Assembly (NCBI GenBank): GCA_024138025.1
Contig: JAMXBD010002746.1
Span: 62,001 to 126,000 of the forward strand
Reading direction: 5' to 3'
Length of the DNA stretch: 64,000 nucleotides
From: Combretum micranthum
Lineage: Eukaryota; Streptophyta; Magnoliopsida; Myrtales; Combretaceae
In this document: positions 24,373-36,716 of the stretch, piece by piece
How positions within the stretch are numbered: the stretch's first letter is position 1
Layout of the letters: each line of letters opens with the position of its first letter
Made by a program: the position numbers and the translations under genes
Notes under the pieces: model-generated
Databases searched by the model: none
Told to the model about the DNA's origin: nothing
Seen by the model: only the letters and a program-made list of their open reading frames with translations

Positions 24373-24393
24373 AAGACTAGTTTTTCTAGTCTT
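24373..24393. other. Conserved stem-loop in long-LTR copy 1
   Basis: AAGACTAG, five-base loop TTTTT, CTAGTCTT: a perfect 8-bp stem. The stem is identical at 33968-33988 and 57565-57585 while the loop differs, so the pairing arms appear conserved. Confidence 0.6.
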
Positions 24394-26949
24394 AGATTTG
24401 TCCATATCAAGTCAAAACAATTTTCTTTCTTTTTGAGACTAGTCTATTCTTTGTCCCGGGATACCCTGATGAAGCTAAGGTTCCCAATACTTGATCTTAT
24501 TATTTTGCTCTTATTTATTCTTGTATATATCTTATATTTTTATTTAATATTATTATTTTTCTCATAGTTACATATTCTTATTCATGCATAAACAAGTTGA
24601 TATTGTCTCAACAATTATGAAAAGGAGTTTTCTTAAGTAAAGAAAAATAAGAACTCTCTTTAAAAATAAATTTTTGTCATCTAAGAAATGATTTTTCAAT
24701 AGAAACATAAAGTTTTATCTTAACAAATCTTTTCCAAAGTTAGAAAAGTTTATCACAAGTTTCTAATAATAATAGTACATGGGATTTCATTCAAGTATAC
24801 GTAAAGTAAAATTATTATATACTCTCTTTTTCAACCAATGAAATAAGAAAGTTTCTTTGAAAATCAATATTGCTAAATCATTGTTTAACAAAGGGTTTTC
24901 TTAAACTCATTTATCGAAATTTTCTACCAATACTCTAAAATGTTAAAGTATAGAACAAGTTTTACAAAATTATCAAAGAATAACCTTTTTAAAGATAAGC
25001 CTTACTCAGGAAATAAAGTTAGTAAATGACTTAAAAGATCATTAATATTATTTATTTAAAGTGCAACTAACTTTAAGAGAACTTTAGAACATATAAACAT
25101 GACTACTTTAAGAAACTTTAGTCACCATCAAGAAACATTTAGAAAACTACATTTTTCAACTACTAAGAATAAAGTTGTAGGAATCTTAATAAGACTAAAA
25201 ATACTTTTTGAAAATTTAATTATTTTCAATATTAAGAAATAGAGGAAATACTCACTTATAATAATTTAAAAAATTTTCCCAACAAAACTAAAAAGGAAAT
25301 TTTCAAAGTCTTAGCATTTTCTCACTTTTAAGACACATTGTTTTACAAAAATTATTGTTGAGACAACACCACTAAATTCATGCATATAATTTGAGTCTAT
25401 ATATATATTTAAAGGATTTTTCAACCAAGCAAATATCTATATTTTTTGTACAAAGATTTTTGGATGGAGAAAAGTTTAAAAAATTGAGTTTTGAAATTTG
25501 GAATTTTCGTAACAATTCTGTACGTCACTATTCCAAAATCCAAATGACTTCTTTTGATAAAATTAACCTTATAAATGGATAGATCTTTTCAAGTAGGTAG
25601 AAATCGGCATATAATATGCAAAATTCGGAGTTAAAATGAGCAAGTTATGGCCATTTTAAGTTGGAATTTCCATTCATGCAAATTTTGACAAATTCAATAA
25701 GATAGAATTAGAGAATTTGAATAGATCCTGGATGAAATACTCATTTCAGGTATTTCTATTGTTTAGGTGTTGATGACCAAGATCTTCTCTTCCCCAATGA
25801 TTACTTCAACTCATAGAAGATCGCTATGGACGAGTGAGTTTCCTTTACGTTTATGTATTCATGCATGTGATTATAGAATAGAGCACTAGATGTTAAAAAA
25901 AGATAAAATTGATATGTATGTGGGATATCATGGGAATTATGAATGTGAAGGTTATGTGTGATCAATATATAATAAATATATCGGAACCCGATATGTGATT
26001 GATATAATTGTTTCTATATATGTATTGCTATATGTGCAATTATCGCTTGATCGCTTTAAATGAATTGATGTAATATTAGAATCCCCATATAACAAATTGC
26101 TCATGCATATCACTTAGAATATCATTTTAAAATTTTGCTACTTCTCCTCAGCGTGGGACCAGAAAGGTAAGCTGCCTAGCTACATCTTGAGGATTTAGGA
26201 CATTTGAGGAATACGACCTCTAGTTATAGCCGAGCCGGATCAATCGCTTTGAGTATGGAAAGCCCGGGCACTAGTACTACGGTTCGTTGGAACCCCAAGA
26301 CGCTCGAAACTTTTAAGGAGGTCGTTTGGGGCTCAATTCAAATCATTCCCTAACCACCGATGGAGAGGTAAATCCATCATACATACGAAACTGGATAGTC
26401 GTATGTATTGTTTGATCATATGGTTGTTGCATTTCATATGCTTGTTTAATGAACTTGGTTGAATACTTACTATGAGTACTTTTGCGTAAGGAATATCTCA
26501 CTAAGCTAGTTATGCTTATACCCCTATAGACTTTTGATATTGCAAGATTGTTATTTTGCACCCGAGACCATCTTGATCACCTAAGTAGAATCTTTATTTT
26601 GGGAAGCTTTTGGAGGAACTCTGTTTTAAAGTCTTAGAGTAGATTTCTTCTAAAATCTTCTAGCTTTAGTTATTTATTTTAGTAAGACCATGTTGTTATG
26701 GAAATTATCGAAGGAATGCCCCTTAGAAGTTGTAAGAATTTATATTTTATGAAATATATTAAGTATTATTTTGCATGTTCCGCTACCAATATCTTAAAAT
26801 GCATTACTCCACTGGTCTCCCTTTGATGTGAATATACCCCTTGTACTGATAAGGAAACTTTCGAGTGACTGAGGTAGTCATTCTTAAGTTTTAATATTGC
26901 GTACGGCGGGCTGTCACGGTTAAGGTACCCGTTGGGGTGTGATAGTTTC

Positions 26950-29060
26950 TATTAGAGGCAACTCTATCAGACAAGTCACTAGCCCCCAATGTGTCTCTCT
27001 GACATATCCTTTCATTGCCAAATCGGAAGTTTCAATCAACACTAGCTGCTACGCTTATGAGACCCGGATCCAACCCGTTGGTTCAACCCAACCAAATCTT
27101 TGTCTGCATGATCATGTTTGCTCTAGTTCATCTAGGTAAGTTATCGTCTATATTGTTTTCTTATGTTTTATTATTTAATAATAATGATAATAAATATTAA
27201 ATAGTGATATGATAATACAATAATATCATAATAATAGTATAAAAAAATAAAAAATAAAAATAAAAAGGAGAAAGGAAAAAATATGTGTGAATAGGTAATA
27301 TGACTTGTTTCATTGAAAATTAAAATAAAAACTTAGTAATAGTGATAAACTAATATGCACCTGTAGTTGTAATAAAAAATAATAATAATTTAATATTACT
27401 TATTTAGTACAAGTGATAATAAATTAGTGACGTTTAATAATATACATATACGGAATTGATTTTTTATAATTTTCCCATGATAATGAATCTAGCAAATTTG
27501 ATCATGTGTTGTATTCTTGCTTTCATGTTTCAACCATGTATGCTCAATTGTATTACAATAAATGTGATTCTTGCAAATTCATTAGAAAATATCAAATTTA
27601 AATTTTGCTTTAATGTATGATATCTATTTGATATGTAATGTCATAATTTGATTAAGCTATGAGAAATAAGGTTTATGAATATTTAATATTTGCTATGATG
27701 TATATCTCCTATTAATAATAATATGATTCTTATGAATATTTGATATTTATCATGATATGTATATGTTCTATTGATCTTTTATAAATATTTGATTTTTACT
27801 ATGATATGTACCATGATATGAACATGTGATTCTACTATGATAGATGCATTCAACTGATAATCTTGTTTTAATTGTATTGGCATGAAAATTTTGATTTGAT
27901 TAAAATTTGTAATTGATATGTGACATCACATCATTACCATGATTTTTGAAAATTTTGAACTTTGTAAATATTTAATTACATATAAGTTCATAATGTCATA
28001 AATTGAGATCTTATTATAATGTTGTGATGTGTGAAATTTAACTATGTTGACGAATATAATTATATAAGCTTATCTTGTTAGAATTAGAATATTTGATATT
28101 GATGATCTTCATAGAAGCCCTAATCTTGATACATATATTGAATTGATGTGTCATTGTGTGATAGCTTACATTGCCTAATATTGTTAAATCCTAAAAAATT
28201 ATAATCCGATGTCTATAGAAGGCCCAATGTCTAGCCCACTCTACAAACCTTACCAACTGATACGATGAAACCAAACAAGTATGACAAAAACAATCTTACA
28301 ATTCTATAAACTTCTATCACTATTGTTGGTGCCTTCTTCTCTCTCTTCCTTGCTTTATTTTATGCAATGTAAATCTAGGGTTTAGAAATTTTATTTTGTC
28401 AATGAATGTTTCACTAACAAAATATGATCAACTGAATCACTGATTTTTTTTTTTTCATCTTTCTATTGATACTACTATTGTAAATTATGATGTGTATACT
28501 AATCTTGGGTTTTGTTTTCTTTAATGTATGAGGTTGAAATTGAAAACGGAAGAAGGTAACTTATTGTTATTCTAGCTGCCAGTACGCTTTAAGAAAGTTA
28601 AGGAAGAAAAAGGAAGAAATAGATTTGTTTATGTATATTATGGCCTCCCTCTGTTTTCTTTTTCTGATGTATTTATACATGATGTTAAAATTTGTTGTAA
28701 GCCTTAACAAAATAATTTTTTTTTCTATTACTCAGTGTATTACACTTAGTAGTCTAAGTCTTATTCCACTATGCATAAGTCTCATGCACTTGAGTAGACA
28801 CCACATAATCTACTAAGTGTTTTGGCGTTGTCCTTTCTTGTAAACTCCTTGTATTCATATTATATGTGTTCATAATATTGTGCCTGTTTAGAATTTTTGC
28901 CACTTAGAAAAACCAATTTTTTATTAAATTGCAAAAACTTAATATGATAGATTTAGGGTTTGAAATACCCAAAATTTTTGCTGACCTAAGTTAGGAATGT
29001 GATAACTAAATGGTATAATAGGTAGTTGATTTTGAACTTTAATTTAATTTTAATTTAGAA
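26950..29060. other. No recognised gene
   Basis: The first 180 bp are less AT-rich with small overlapping ORFs ending near a GTAAGT (27136), but no recognisable protein. The remainder is AT-rich with repeated TTGATATGT/ATGATATGTA-like phrases (about 27590-28120) and a T run near 28446. Confidence 0.35.
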
Positions 29061-29067
29061 ATTGATT

Positions 29068-30229
29068 TTAGATAGTTTGATTAAATAAATCAAGTAAACT
29101 ATAGGGAATGAATAGGTAAATTGACTTAATCAAATTAGTAAATTTAACCTCCTCATGCTCATTTCTAAATTTATTCCACTCTTCTTTTACTTTCTTCATT
29201 AAGATTTTAAGCATGCTGTTCTTTTTCTCCATTTTTATGAACTTACTATATACCTTATCATACATTTCACATATTTCTTTATAAAAAGGGGTAGATGGAG
29301 AACTTTCCTCATCATCCAATACCATGAAGCATACGTTCTTGAGTCATCATTACTCTAAGTAGTAATGAGAGCTTCATTCCCAGATCCCTTAGATGTTTTC
29401 TTGAGCATTAGAAAGTATTGTTGAATATGTCATGGCTTATGACATTTGCAGCAGGTTATCACGTCTTTCTTTTCCTTTTTGTATCTTGAGAAACTACTAT
29501 CATCATCTTTTCTTTTTGTCTTGTTGTTGAACTTCAGGAACTTTTTGAGCTTTTTGGCCATTAAGGCAAATTCTATATCATCATTATCTTATTAACGGGA
29601 ATCATGACTTATAGCTTTTAAAGCAATCACCTTCTTATTTCATTTCTCTCCTTGCTTCTTATTAGCTCATGTGTCTTTAGTGTTCTAAGAAATTCTTCTT
29701 TGCTCATAGTACTTAAATCTCGTGCTTTTTCAATAGCAGTTCTCTTAGCTTCCCAATCCTGGGCTAAGGACCTGAGGAGTTTATAATTGATTTCCACATT
29801 AGTGAAATTCTTTCTAAGCACATTTAAGAGATTTATGATGTTGATGAATCTATTATGCATCTCATTTATTGATTCATTTGGAAGTATTTTGAAATTTTCA
29901 AACTGTCTACCTAGAAAGCTTATTTTTTTTATCTCTTACTCATGAAGTTCCTTCATAACTCTTTTCTTGTTCATCCCATATATCTTTAGTAGATTTACAT
30001 GTACAAGTTCTAGTGAAATCACTTTCATTTAGCCCACAATGCAATATGTTCATAGCTATTTTATTCAAATCTAATCTTTTCAATCCTTTTTATTGTAATC
30101 TTTTTCTTTTTTTCCTTCAATAATCAGAGGCCCATTTTCTATTGCATTCAATATTAGTCAATTTTGCACTTTTAGAAAGATTTTCATTCTACATTTCCAG
30201 TAGGAATAGTTTCCTCCATTTAGAAGCAA
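29068..30229 (-). pseudogene. Ty1/copia gag fragment (Sirevirus-like), broken
   Basis: Minus-strand remnant. From 30229 downward: LLNGGNYSYWKCRMKIFL (capsid start), NILHCGLNESDF and KDIWDEQEKSYEGT, then 29627-29860 with LRSLAQDWEAKRTAIEKARDL, the UBN2-type gag core. After this come KLKKFLKF and a zinc knuckle remnant CCKCHKP-stop-H near 29450, and a coiled-coil-like region (29068-29325, KVYSKFIKMEKKNSMLKI) typical of long Sirevirus gags. Several stops and frameshifts break it. It is cut at both ends, with no LTR or pol attached. Orientation matches the Sirevirus at 525-12332, which lacks gag, but common origin is not shown. Confidence 0.8.
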
Positions 30230-31256
30230 CCAGACCGAAGATTGACCCGAACATGTTGGGGAGGTTAGCGGTCGAGGGGTAGAACCGGGGTCAATAAAAA
30301 ATAAAATTTTATACTATATCCTAATTATAAAAAGTCAAATAAATGAAATTTACCTAATTAAATTCATAAGAAAGTTATTTATAATTTTTTTTTACTTGCA
30401 TGAAATTATAAGCAATATTAAAAAAAATTATTTGGTCTATAGCCCTACTGTAATTAACATAACCTATGACTCGTCCCCTTCTATTCAAGTAACGTTTGGA
30501 ACTATAACAAGGCCACTAAGCATCACAAGATTATAAAGTAACTTTCCAGATTATAAACTAAAAGTAAAAGCAAGCATCTATCTTTTCTCTCACTCCTCAA
30601 TTTTTCTAAGAAAAACCAAAAGCTCTACCACAAACTTTATCTTAACTCTTAAAGGTCAAAATTATGGCTTGTAGCTGTAGTTGTCTTTTCACTTTCTTTT
30701 CCCTTTAGTTGCCTATTAATAAAAATATCATGCCTTGTCTTCCCTAATCTTCACTCTTTCTTCTATTGCTAATTCAAATCCATGATAACCAAATCGCACA
30801 CAAACAGCTTCTTCCCTCGTTATCTTCTTACTTCATCTACATTAAAGCCAGGCTCAACAGCAAGATACCCAATAAACTTGACAATAAAATAACCAACTCA
30901 ATGTTCACCTTATAGTAATAGCAGTATTTAACAACTTTCAAAGATTTCATCCTTAGAAGAAATAATAAAAAATCTATTTGAGTTTCGACGACGATCGGCA
31001 TTAAATCCACTAGTCTCAATTCACGACCTATCTTATATTCAATAGCTTTTTGGGTTTCTTCATTAATTTTTTTTCTTTTTTTTTTATTAAGTGTTGCATT
31101 CCTAGGTTAACCGGTTCACGATTGAACTGGCCGGGTTAATCGAGTCCAATTGATTCAACTTAAAAACAGGCCACTAGTAGGAACCGACTCGCTTCCAAAG
31201 CCAGTTCTAGTTGAATTGAATCGGACTATTAGTCTAATCCGATTTTGACAATATTA
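30230..31256. other. Segment with ACCGG-rich ends, possibly a non-autonomous hAT
   Basis: Both ends are GC-richer than the middle and carry GAACCGG/AACCGGTT-type motifs (left: GTAGAACCGGGGTCAA near 30280; right: GGTTAACCGGTTCACG near 31107). This composition resembles subterminal regions of hAT-related elements. Its left edge coincides with the break in the copia gag. No clean terminal inverted repeat or 8-bp duplication could be made out. Confidence 0.3.
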
Positions 31257-32558
31257 TTTAGAGGAGTAGTCTATTGATAGCTTGTCCTTTTACAAACCTA
31301 GTGCATTTGATACCATAATCTTGACTTTCTATACGATTAAGCACTTATCCTAGAGTCCTAGCTCTTATACTAAATGAAAACCCACTAGAAAATACCTGTG
31401 TGTGTGTGTATGTGTGAGAGAGAGAGAGAGAGAGAGGGAAATGGAGACGAATTGAGTATTGGACATCAAATGCTCAAATAAGAAAATTTTGTGCAATATA
31501 TCGATTTAAACTTTGATAACAGCAGATATAACAATAACAGAGTACTGCAAGGAATATTTAAGAGATAAGGAAAGAAGATTTAAGCCCATATTTAACGTGA
31601 AGTTCGGCGTACTTCTTACTCTCTATAATCACCTAAATCGCCTCTAATTAGAGGACTTCATACACTTTATTAATTTTAACCACACTAACTCAATTAGAGC
31701 AGTATACAAATTTACTTCATGCAAGAAATGGAAGATTTCTTTTATGGAGCTCTCTTATAGATAACAAATATAAGAATAGAGTACTGATTTTAATTTTCTC
31801 TCTTCATAGATTTTGCAAGATAATGAACAAGAATGATGAGACATTTTCTTATTTATTTGTTTTCAAATGAAAGCTCTTAAAAACTTGTTTGGATCTCCAA
31901 AGGAAATTTTTTTTAGAGATTTCAAGAGTTTAAAAGTCCACTAGAAATAACGACTTAAAATCATCAAGCATTAAATATGCGTAATGACTCTTTTATGACA
32001 TATCAACTTGTGTTTAAACACGTTGGTTCTTGTTGCGCTTTAGATCTTGTTGTGCCTTGGTTCTTGTTGCACTGTGTATTTGAACTTGTTACACTTTGAA
32101 CTTGTTGCGCTTTGAACTTGTTGTGCCTTAAGCTCGTTGAGCCTTAAACTTATCACGCCTTGAATTTATTGTGTCATAAATTTACCCCTTGATCAAGACT
32201 GTGCTTATTTGAAATCATCGCAACTTGATTTTGAAGTTGTCTTACCCTCAATGAAAACCATAATCAAGCTGCGATCAACGCTATGCTTGAAGATTTGTAC
32301 GTACTTACTAGTTAATTTTGCACCTACACAATCTCTAAAGAACAACACACACACACACACCACACACACACACACACACACATAATCTTGCATGTTGTTC
32401 ATCCAAAATGTCTGACTAATTAAGTGTAGTTTAACCCAATTAAGTAGTTAATTGTGCAACTAATTCATCAAAATTCACATTGAACATATAGGTTCAATAA
32501 AGTAGTCTTTTTTTTTTAATACCTTTGGACTATTTATAACCTTTGGTTATACCTCAGT
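31257..32558. mobile_element. Diverged LTR remnant related to the 16273-18858 element
   Basis: Shares phrases with those LTRs in order: TTTAACGTGAAGTTCGGCG (31599), GAGGACTTCA (31652), the CTTGTTGTGCC/GAGCC array (32030-32170), CTCAATGAA...GCTGCGATCAA (32250-32275), CAATCTCTAAAGAACAACACAC (32330) and AGTGTAGTTTAACCCAATTAAG (32424). GATACCATAAT near 31312 may be a minus-strand primer-site remnant, as in the sister element. An AG run (31417-31436) and a CA run (32342-32383) are present. Confidence 0.5.
32026..32175. repeat. Degenerate GAACTTGTTGCGCTTT minisatellite
   Basis: About eight variant units of 16-20 bp: CTTGTTGCGCTTTAGAT, CTTGTTGTGCCTTGGTT, CTTGTTGCACTGTG, CTTGTTACACTTTGAA, CTTGTTGCGCTTTGAA, CTTGTTGTGCCTTAAG and so on. 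Weaker versions occur at the matching place in the other LTRs (about 17000-17110, 18445-18560). Confidence 0.7.
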
Positions 32559-33467
32559 TAGAGTGTAAACCCCCGAATTTTTCGAGAATAGTTTTGGAAT
32601 ACCGAATCGAAATCCTAAAGAATGGTCCAAGTTGAAACCTAATCTTAAACAATTTCGATCACGAGATTTCATAAAAGAATCTTCAAAAACAAAAATAGAA
32701 AATTCAATAATCGTTTGATTCAAAAACCCGAGCATGAGATAATCTATCTATCTGATCCCTAATATAAATGCCTCAATTTCTAGGGTAAAGTTGGATTATA
32801 CCCTGACCCTAGTCAAACCTATGTTTCAAAAGTCAACAAAGATTAAGACAATCTAATAGTTTCAACTCCGGCAAACTTGCGATCTCAAACCCTAGAAAGC
32901 GAAATTTAGTTAATGGCTCATAAAAGTTCGTAATAATATAGGGAAGTATAAAAATATCAGATTCGCAATTATCTAGTGTCTTTCGGATCCGAACGGGATC
33001 AGTTTTCGAAAATCATGCCCTGGTGCATTGGATAGTGAAAATATTCCAACAATACCTTTAGACTCGTAAAAACACAAGGATTTTAAAAATATCAGTTTTT
33101 CAATTTTTTGATAATTAAAAAATCATATATAGCTCGTTTACACGTATTTTAATTTCTATCGGTATTTTATTTGTCTAGTCTACTATTCATAGTACTATTT
33201 CTACTATTCATTACTATTTCACCATCTCTACTTTTTCTTATACCTATTTCTTACTACCTATACATCTATTTCTTACACTTTTACATTTCCAATACAACTT
33301 TATTCACATCAAACCTTAAACATTATTACTTTTCTTTACAAAAATTACAAAACAAACAAAAAACCTCTCTCTCCTCCCCTTGATGACCGTCGGCCCTCCC
33401 TCTCTCTTCCTCAATATTATTTCCTTTTTAATTTATTTTATTACATTTAATTTTCACTCCAAAATTC

Positions 33468-33475
33468 TATAAATA
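33468..33475 (+). promoter_or_regulatory. TATA box of long-LTR copy 2
   Basis: TATAAATA followed by CCCCATTTCTCC, at the position equivalent to the TATA box of copy 1. Confidence 0.6.
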
Positions 33476-33967
33476 CCCCATTTCTCCTTCATTTTTTCAC
33501 ACATTCATTTTACATAACAAAACTCTACCAAAATTTTCTCTCAAAACCTCTCTCCAACAATTCCCTCTCAAAACACTCTCTACCAATTACTACTCTTCAA
33601 GAAAATAACAAAAACACAACCCATTCATCTCTTTTCAAATCCTCCATTAAACTTTAGGTAAAATCCTACCTATATCTCTTTGTCATGTTCATACAACTTA
33701 GCATGAGCTTAGTGTATGTTTCTTAGACTCATGAGAGTTAAAGAACCAATAATATGTTTATGTTTTGTTCATGTTCATATTCATATTTTACATTATGTTA
33801 TTATGTTGTTGTTATTATTGTTATTATTATTTTTGCTCTAATCTAACTTCTATATAGTATTATGTATATTATGTATATATATTTCTTTAGAGCATATAAG
33901 CTCACTTGTTATTTATTTATTTATTTTTATGCTTTGCAATTTATTTATTTAATTCATGCAATTTATT

Positions 33968-33988
33968 AAGACTAGTCTTTCTAGTCTT
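33968..33988. other. Conserved stem-loop in long-LTR copy 2
   Basis: AAGACTAG, loop TCTTT, CTAGTCTT. Stem identical to copies 1 and 3, loop different. Confidence 0.6.
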
Positions 33989-36716
33989 AGACTTATGCAT
34001 ATCAAGTCAAAACGATTTTTCTTTCTTTTCTTTTGGGACTAGTCTATTCTTAGTCTCGGGTTGCCTTGATGAAGCTAAGACTCCCAATACATGATCAGGA
34101 TACCTTGATGAAGCTAAGGCTCCCAATGCTTGACCATATTATTATTACGTTTATTTACTTTTGAGTATTTCTTTCTATCATGTATTATTCTTACTTTTTC
34201 ATTGCTAGATAATCATATTCATGCATGATTAGAATGTTGTTGTCTTAAATAAAAATAAAAATGGGTTATTTCTTAAACAAAGAAAAAGTGAACTAGATTT
34301 CTTAACAAAGGATTTTCCAACAAAAAGTCTAAGTATTGTTTTTTAATAAATTCTTTTCAAAAGCTTAAATAAGTTAATCATAAGTTTTAAAGTATTAGTA
34401 CCCAAGATTTCTTCAAATGAAATGAACTCATTTCTTTTATAAATCAAAACTAAACACTCCATAAAGATAGAATTTTTAGCATTTAAGATTTTAACTCAAC
34501 TATATCTTTTATAAAACTTAAATAGGTTCACTATAGACTTCGAAAATCACATATTAAGAAAGTTCTTTAAAACTTAATCTTTATATTGTTACCCTCTTTT
34601 CAAAATTAAAATGAAATTTTGCTAAGTTCTAATATTAACAATTATTTATTAAGAAAGCTTTTCTTGTAAACTTATTTAAAAGAATCATTCCACCACTTGA
34701 TAAAAATTAAGAATAAAATAAGCTTTTCAAATCAAGGTAGAATCAACCCACTATTTTAGAAACCAACTTAGAAAAATAATATTTGCTAAGAAAGTAAAGT
34801 TTTAAAGGTAAACTTATTTTCTAAAGAAGAAATGGATATAAAAATGAAGGAAAAACGTACATTTAACACAACCCTAAATATTTTACCACACTAACAACTT
34901 AAGAAAAATTTTGAAAAGCCTATTGTTCAATCACTATAAGTAGAGTTGGTAAATAACTTAAAGAATCAAATTTTTGGGAATTAATTTACTTTTGAAAAGT
35001 GAGAAAATGAAATTATAATAGGAAAACACTTACTCATAATAATCCAAGTATATTTTAGTTTTCCTTCTAGCAATTCAAAAATGAGAAATTTTCAAAGTTT
35101 TATCTTTTAAAACTCTTAAAGACAAATTGTTTGAGAAATATCAATGTTGAAACAACACTACAAAAATCATGCATACGATATGATTATAAATATATGTTCA
35201 AAGGATTTTTCAATCATACAAAATATCTATATTTTTGTACAAGAACTCTTGAATAAAGGAAAGTTTGAAAACTTGAGTTTTGAAATATGAAATTTTCGTA
35301 ATAATTATATACGTCACTATTTTGAGACCCAAATGACTCCTTTTGATAAAAGTAACCTTAAAAATGGATATATCTTTTCGAGTGGATAAAAATCGGTATA
35401 TTATATGTGCAATTCCGAGTTAAAAAGACCAAGTTATGGCCATTGTAAGTTGGAATTAATCTCTATATGAATTTTAACGATCTTATGACATGGTTTTTGA
35501 TAAGTACCATAGAATCAATAAGAAGTACTCATTATGGGTATTCTTCTTGATTAGGTGATCCCGAGGAGGAGTGTTCATACCCAGAGGATTATTTCGATTA
35601 GTGAAATTACCGATCGACTCATCCATAAGAAAGAAGTGTCTTCATGGCCGAGTGAGTTTATTTCTTACCTTTTACATACTTGTTTGTGCTTGTAGCTAGA
35701 GACACTAGAAGTAGGAAAAGATGAAAATGAATTATGTATGATAATATTGGTTGAAAGAATATTAAGCATACCGAGACATGAATCGTTATTAATTAAATTA
35801 TGTTTTATTATTATTATGTTAGAGTGTGTACAAATTGTGTGATCACCTTTAAATTACTTTAATTATATACTATGAGTTATATTAATTGAATCATGCATAT
35901 CATGTAGTTAGTTTCATTTCATGAGCTACTATACTCGATGGAACAAAAGTATAGTAGTCAGGTTTGCAAGAGCCATAAATCTGCAAGATAGGCGAATTGG
36001 AGCCAAAAAGAACTATTTCAGGATGGGTGAGTAGGAGCCAAAAATAAACTACATAAGTTGGATTTCAAAGATGGGTTTTAAAGAGCCTGAAACACCTAAC
36101 CTCTGAATGGAAGGATAAATCCATTAAAACATATGATTTCTGGTAGATCATATGTATTGCTTGTTCATTTGCTTGATGCATTCATATGCTTGTTTAATAA
36201 CTTGTTTGAAATTATTGATATGAGTACGTTGATTCAGGAATATTCTCACTAAGCTGGTTATGCTTATACTTCGATAGACTTTTGTTGTAACAGGACCAAT
36301 ATTTTTTATGCCCAAGGACTTCACATACTCGAGTGGTATTATGTTTTGGGAAGCTTTTGGAAATCCTTTGAAGATCTTAGGCTAAATATCCTTTAATATA
36401 TTTTGGTATTAGTATTGTTTCTTGTGTGAAAGACTAAGTTGATATTATGATTATTTGGAGATTTATAGAGGAAAGCCCCTACTATGATGTAAGGATTATA
36501 TTTTTATAATGTTGACATTAGATGGTTATTTAAATTTCTTGTATGTTGTATTTACTATCCCGAACTACACATCCCACCAGTGTCTCCTATTGTTGTGATA
36601 GACACCTTACATATGGTATTGAAGCTTTTACATGACTTCAAAAGTTATTCTTAAGTTTTAACACTGTATGTGGCAGACTACCACATCTAGGGTATCTTTT
36701 GGGGCGTGACATAGAG

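Larger units (their letters stand above)
23203..26944 (+). mobile_element. 3.7-kb solo LTR, copy 1 of the long-LTR family
   Basis: Flanked by the 5-bp duplication GTTTC at 23198-23202 and 26945-26949. It begins TGTAAGCCCCTAGATTTTTCG and ends GTTGGGGTGTGATA (a TG...TA end, presumably from CA). It is collinear with the copy at 32564-36711: the shared block TCTAGTGTCTTTCGGATCCG lies near 23414, a TATA box at 23873-23880, a conserved stem-loop at 24373-24393, and GCTAAGGTTCCCAATACTTG near 24474. No primer site, polypurine tract or proteins lie inside or next to it, so it is a solo LTR. ORFs inside are spurious. Confidence 0.85.
32564..36711 (+). mobile_element. 4.1-kb solo LTR, copy 2 of the long-LTR family
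   Basis: Flanked by the perfect 5-bp duplication TAGAG at 32559-32563 and 36712-36716. It starts TGTAAACCCCCGAATTTTTCG and ends TTTTGGGGCGTGACA. Collinear with copy 1, with the shared block TCTAGTGTCTTTCGGATCCG near 32976, TATA box at 33468-33475, stem-loop at 33968-33988 and GAGTGAGTTT near 35650. A small tandem duplication of the GATGAAGCTAAG(A/G)CTCCCAAT unit occurs at about 34063-34126, absent in copy 1. No retroviral coding, primer site or polypurine tract. Extra sequence accounts for the greater length. Confidence 0.87.

Noticed and set aside
26939..27200. Two overlapping ORFs beside the solo LTR with a GTAAGT downstream
   Set aside because: They start inside or at the LTR edge, have no recognisable protein pattern, and no matching exon was found upstream of the LTR.
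31300..31320. GATACCATAATC as a definite primer binding site
   Set aside because: Only part of the primer-site consensus is present and no clear LTR edge abuts it; kept only as a hint in the LTR remnant entry.
32205..32402. Minus-strand ORF with a VCVCV stretch
   Set aside because: Translation of the CA microsatellite at 32342-32383.
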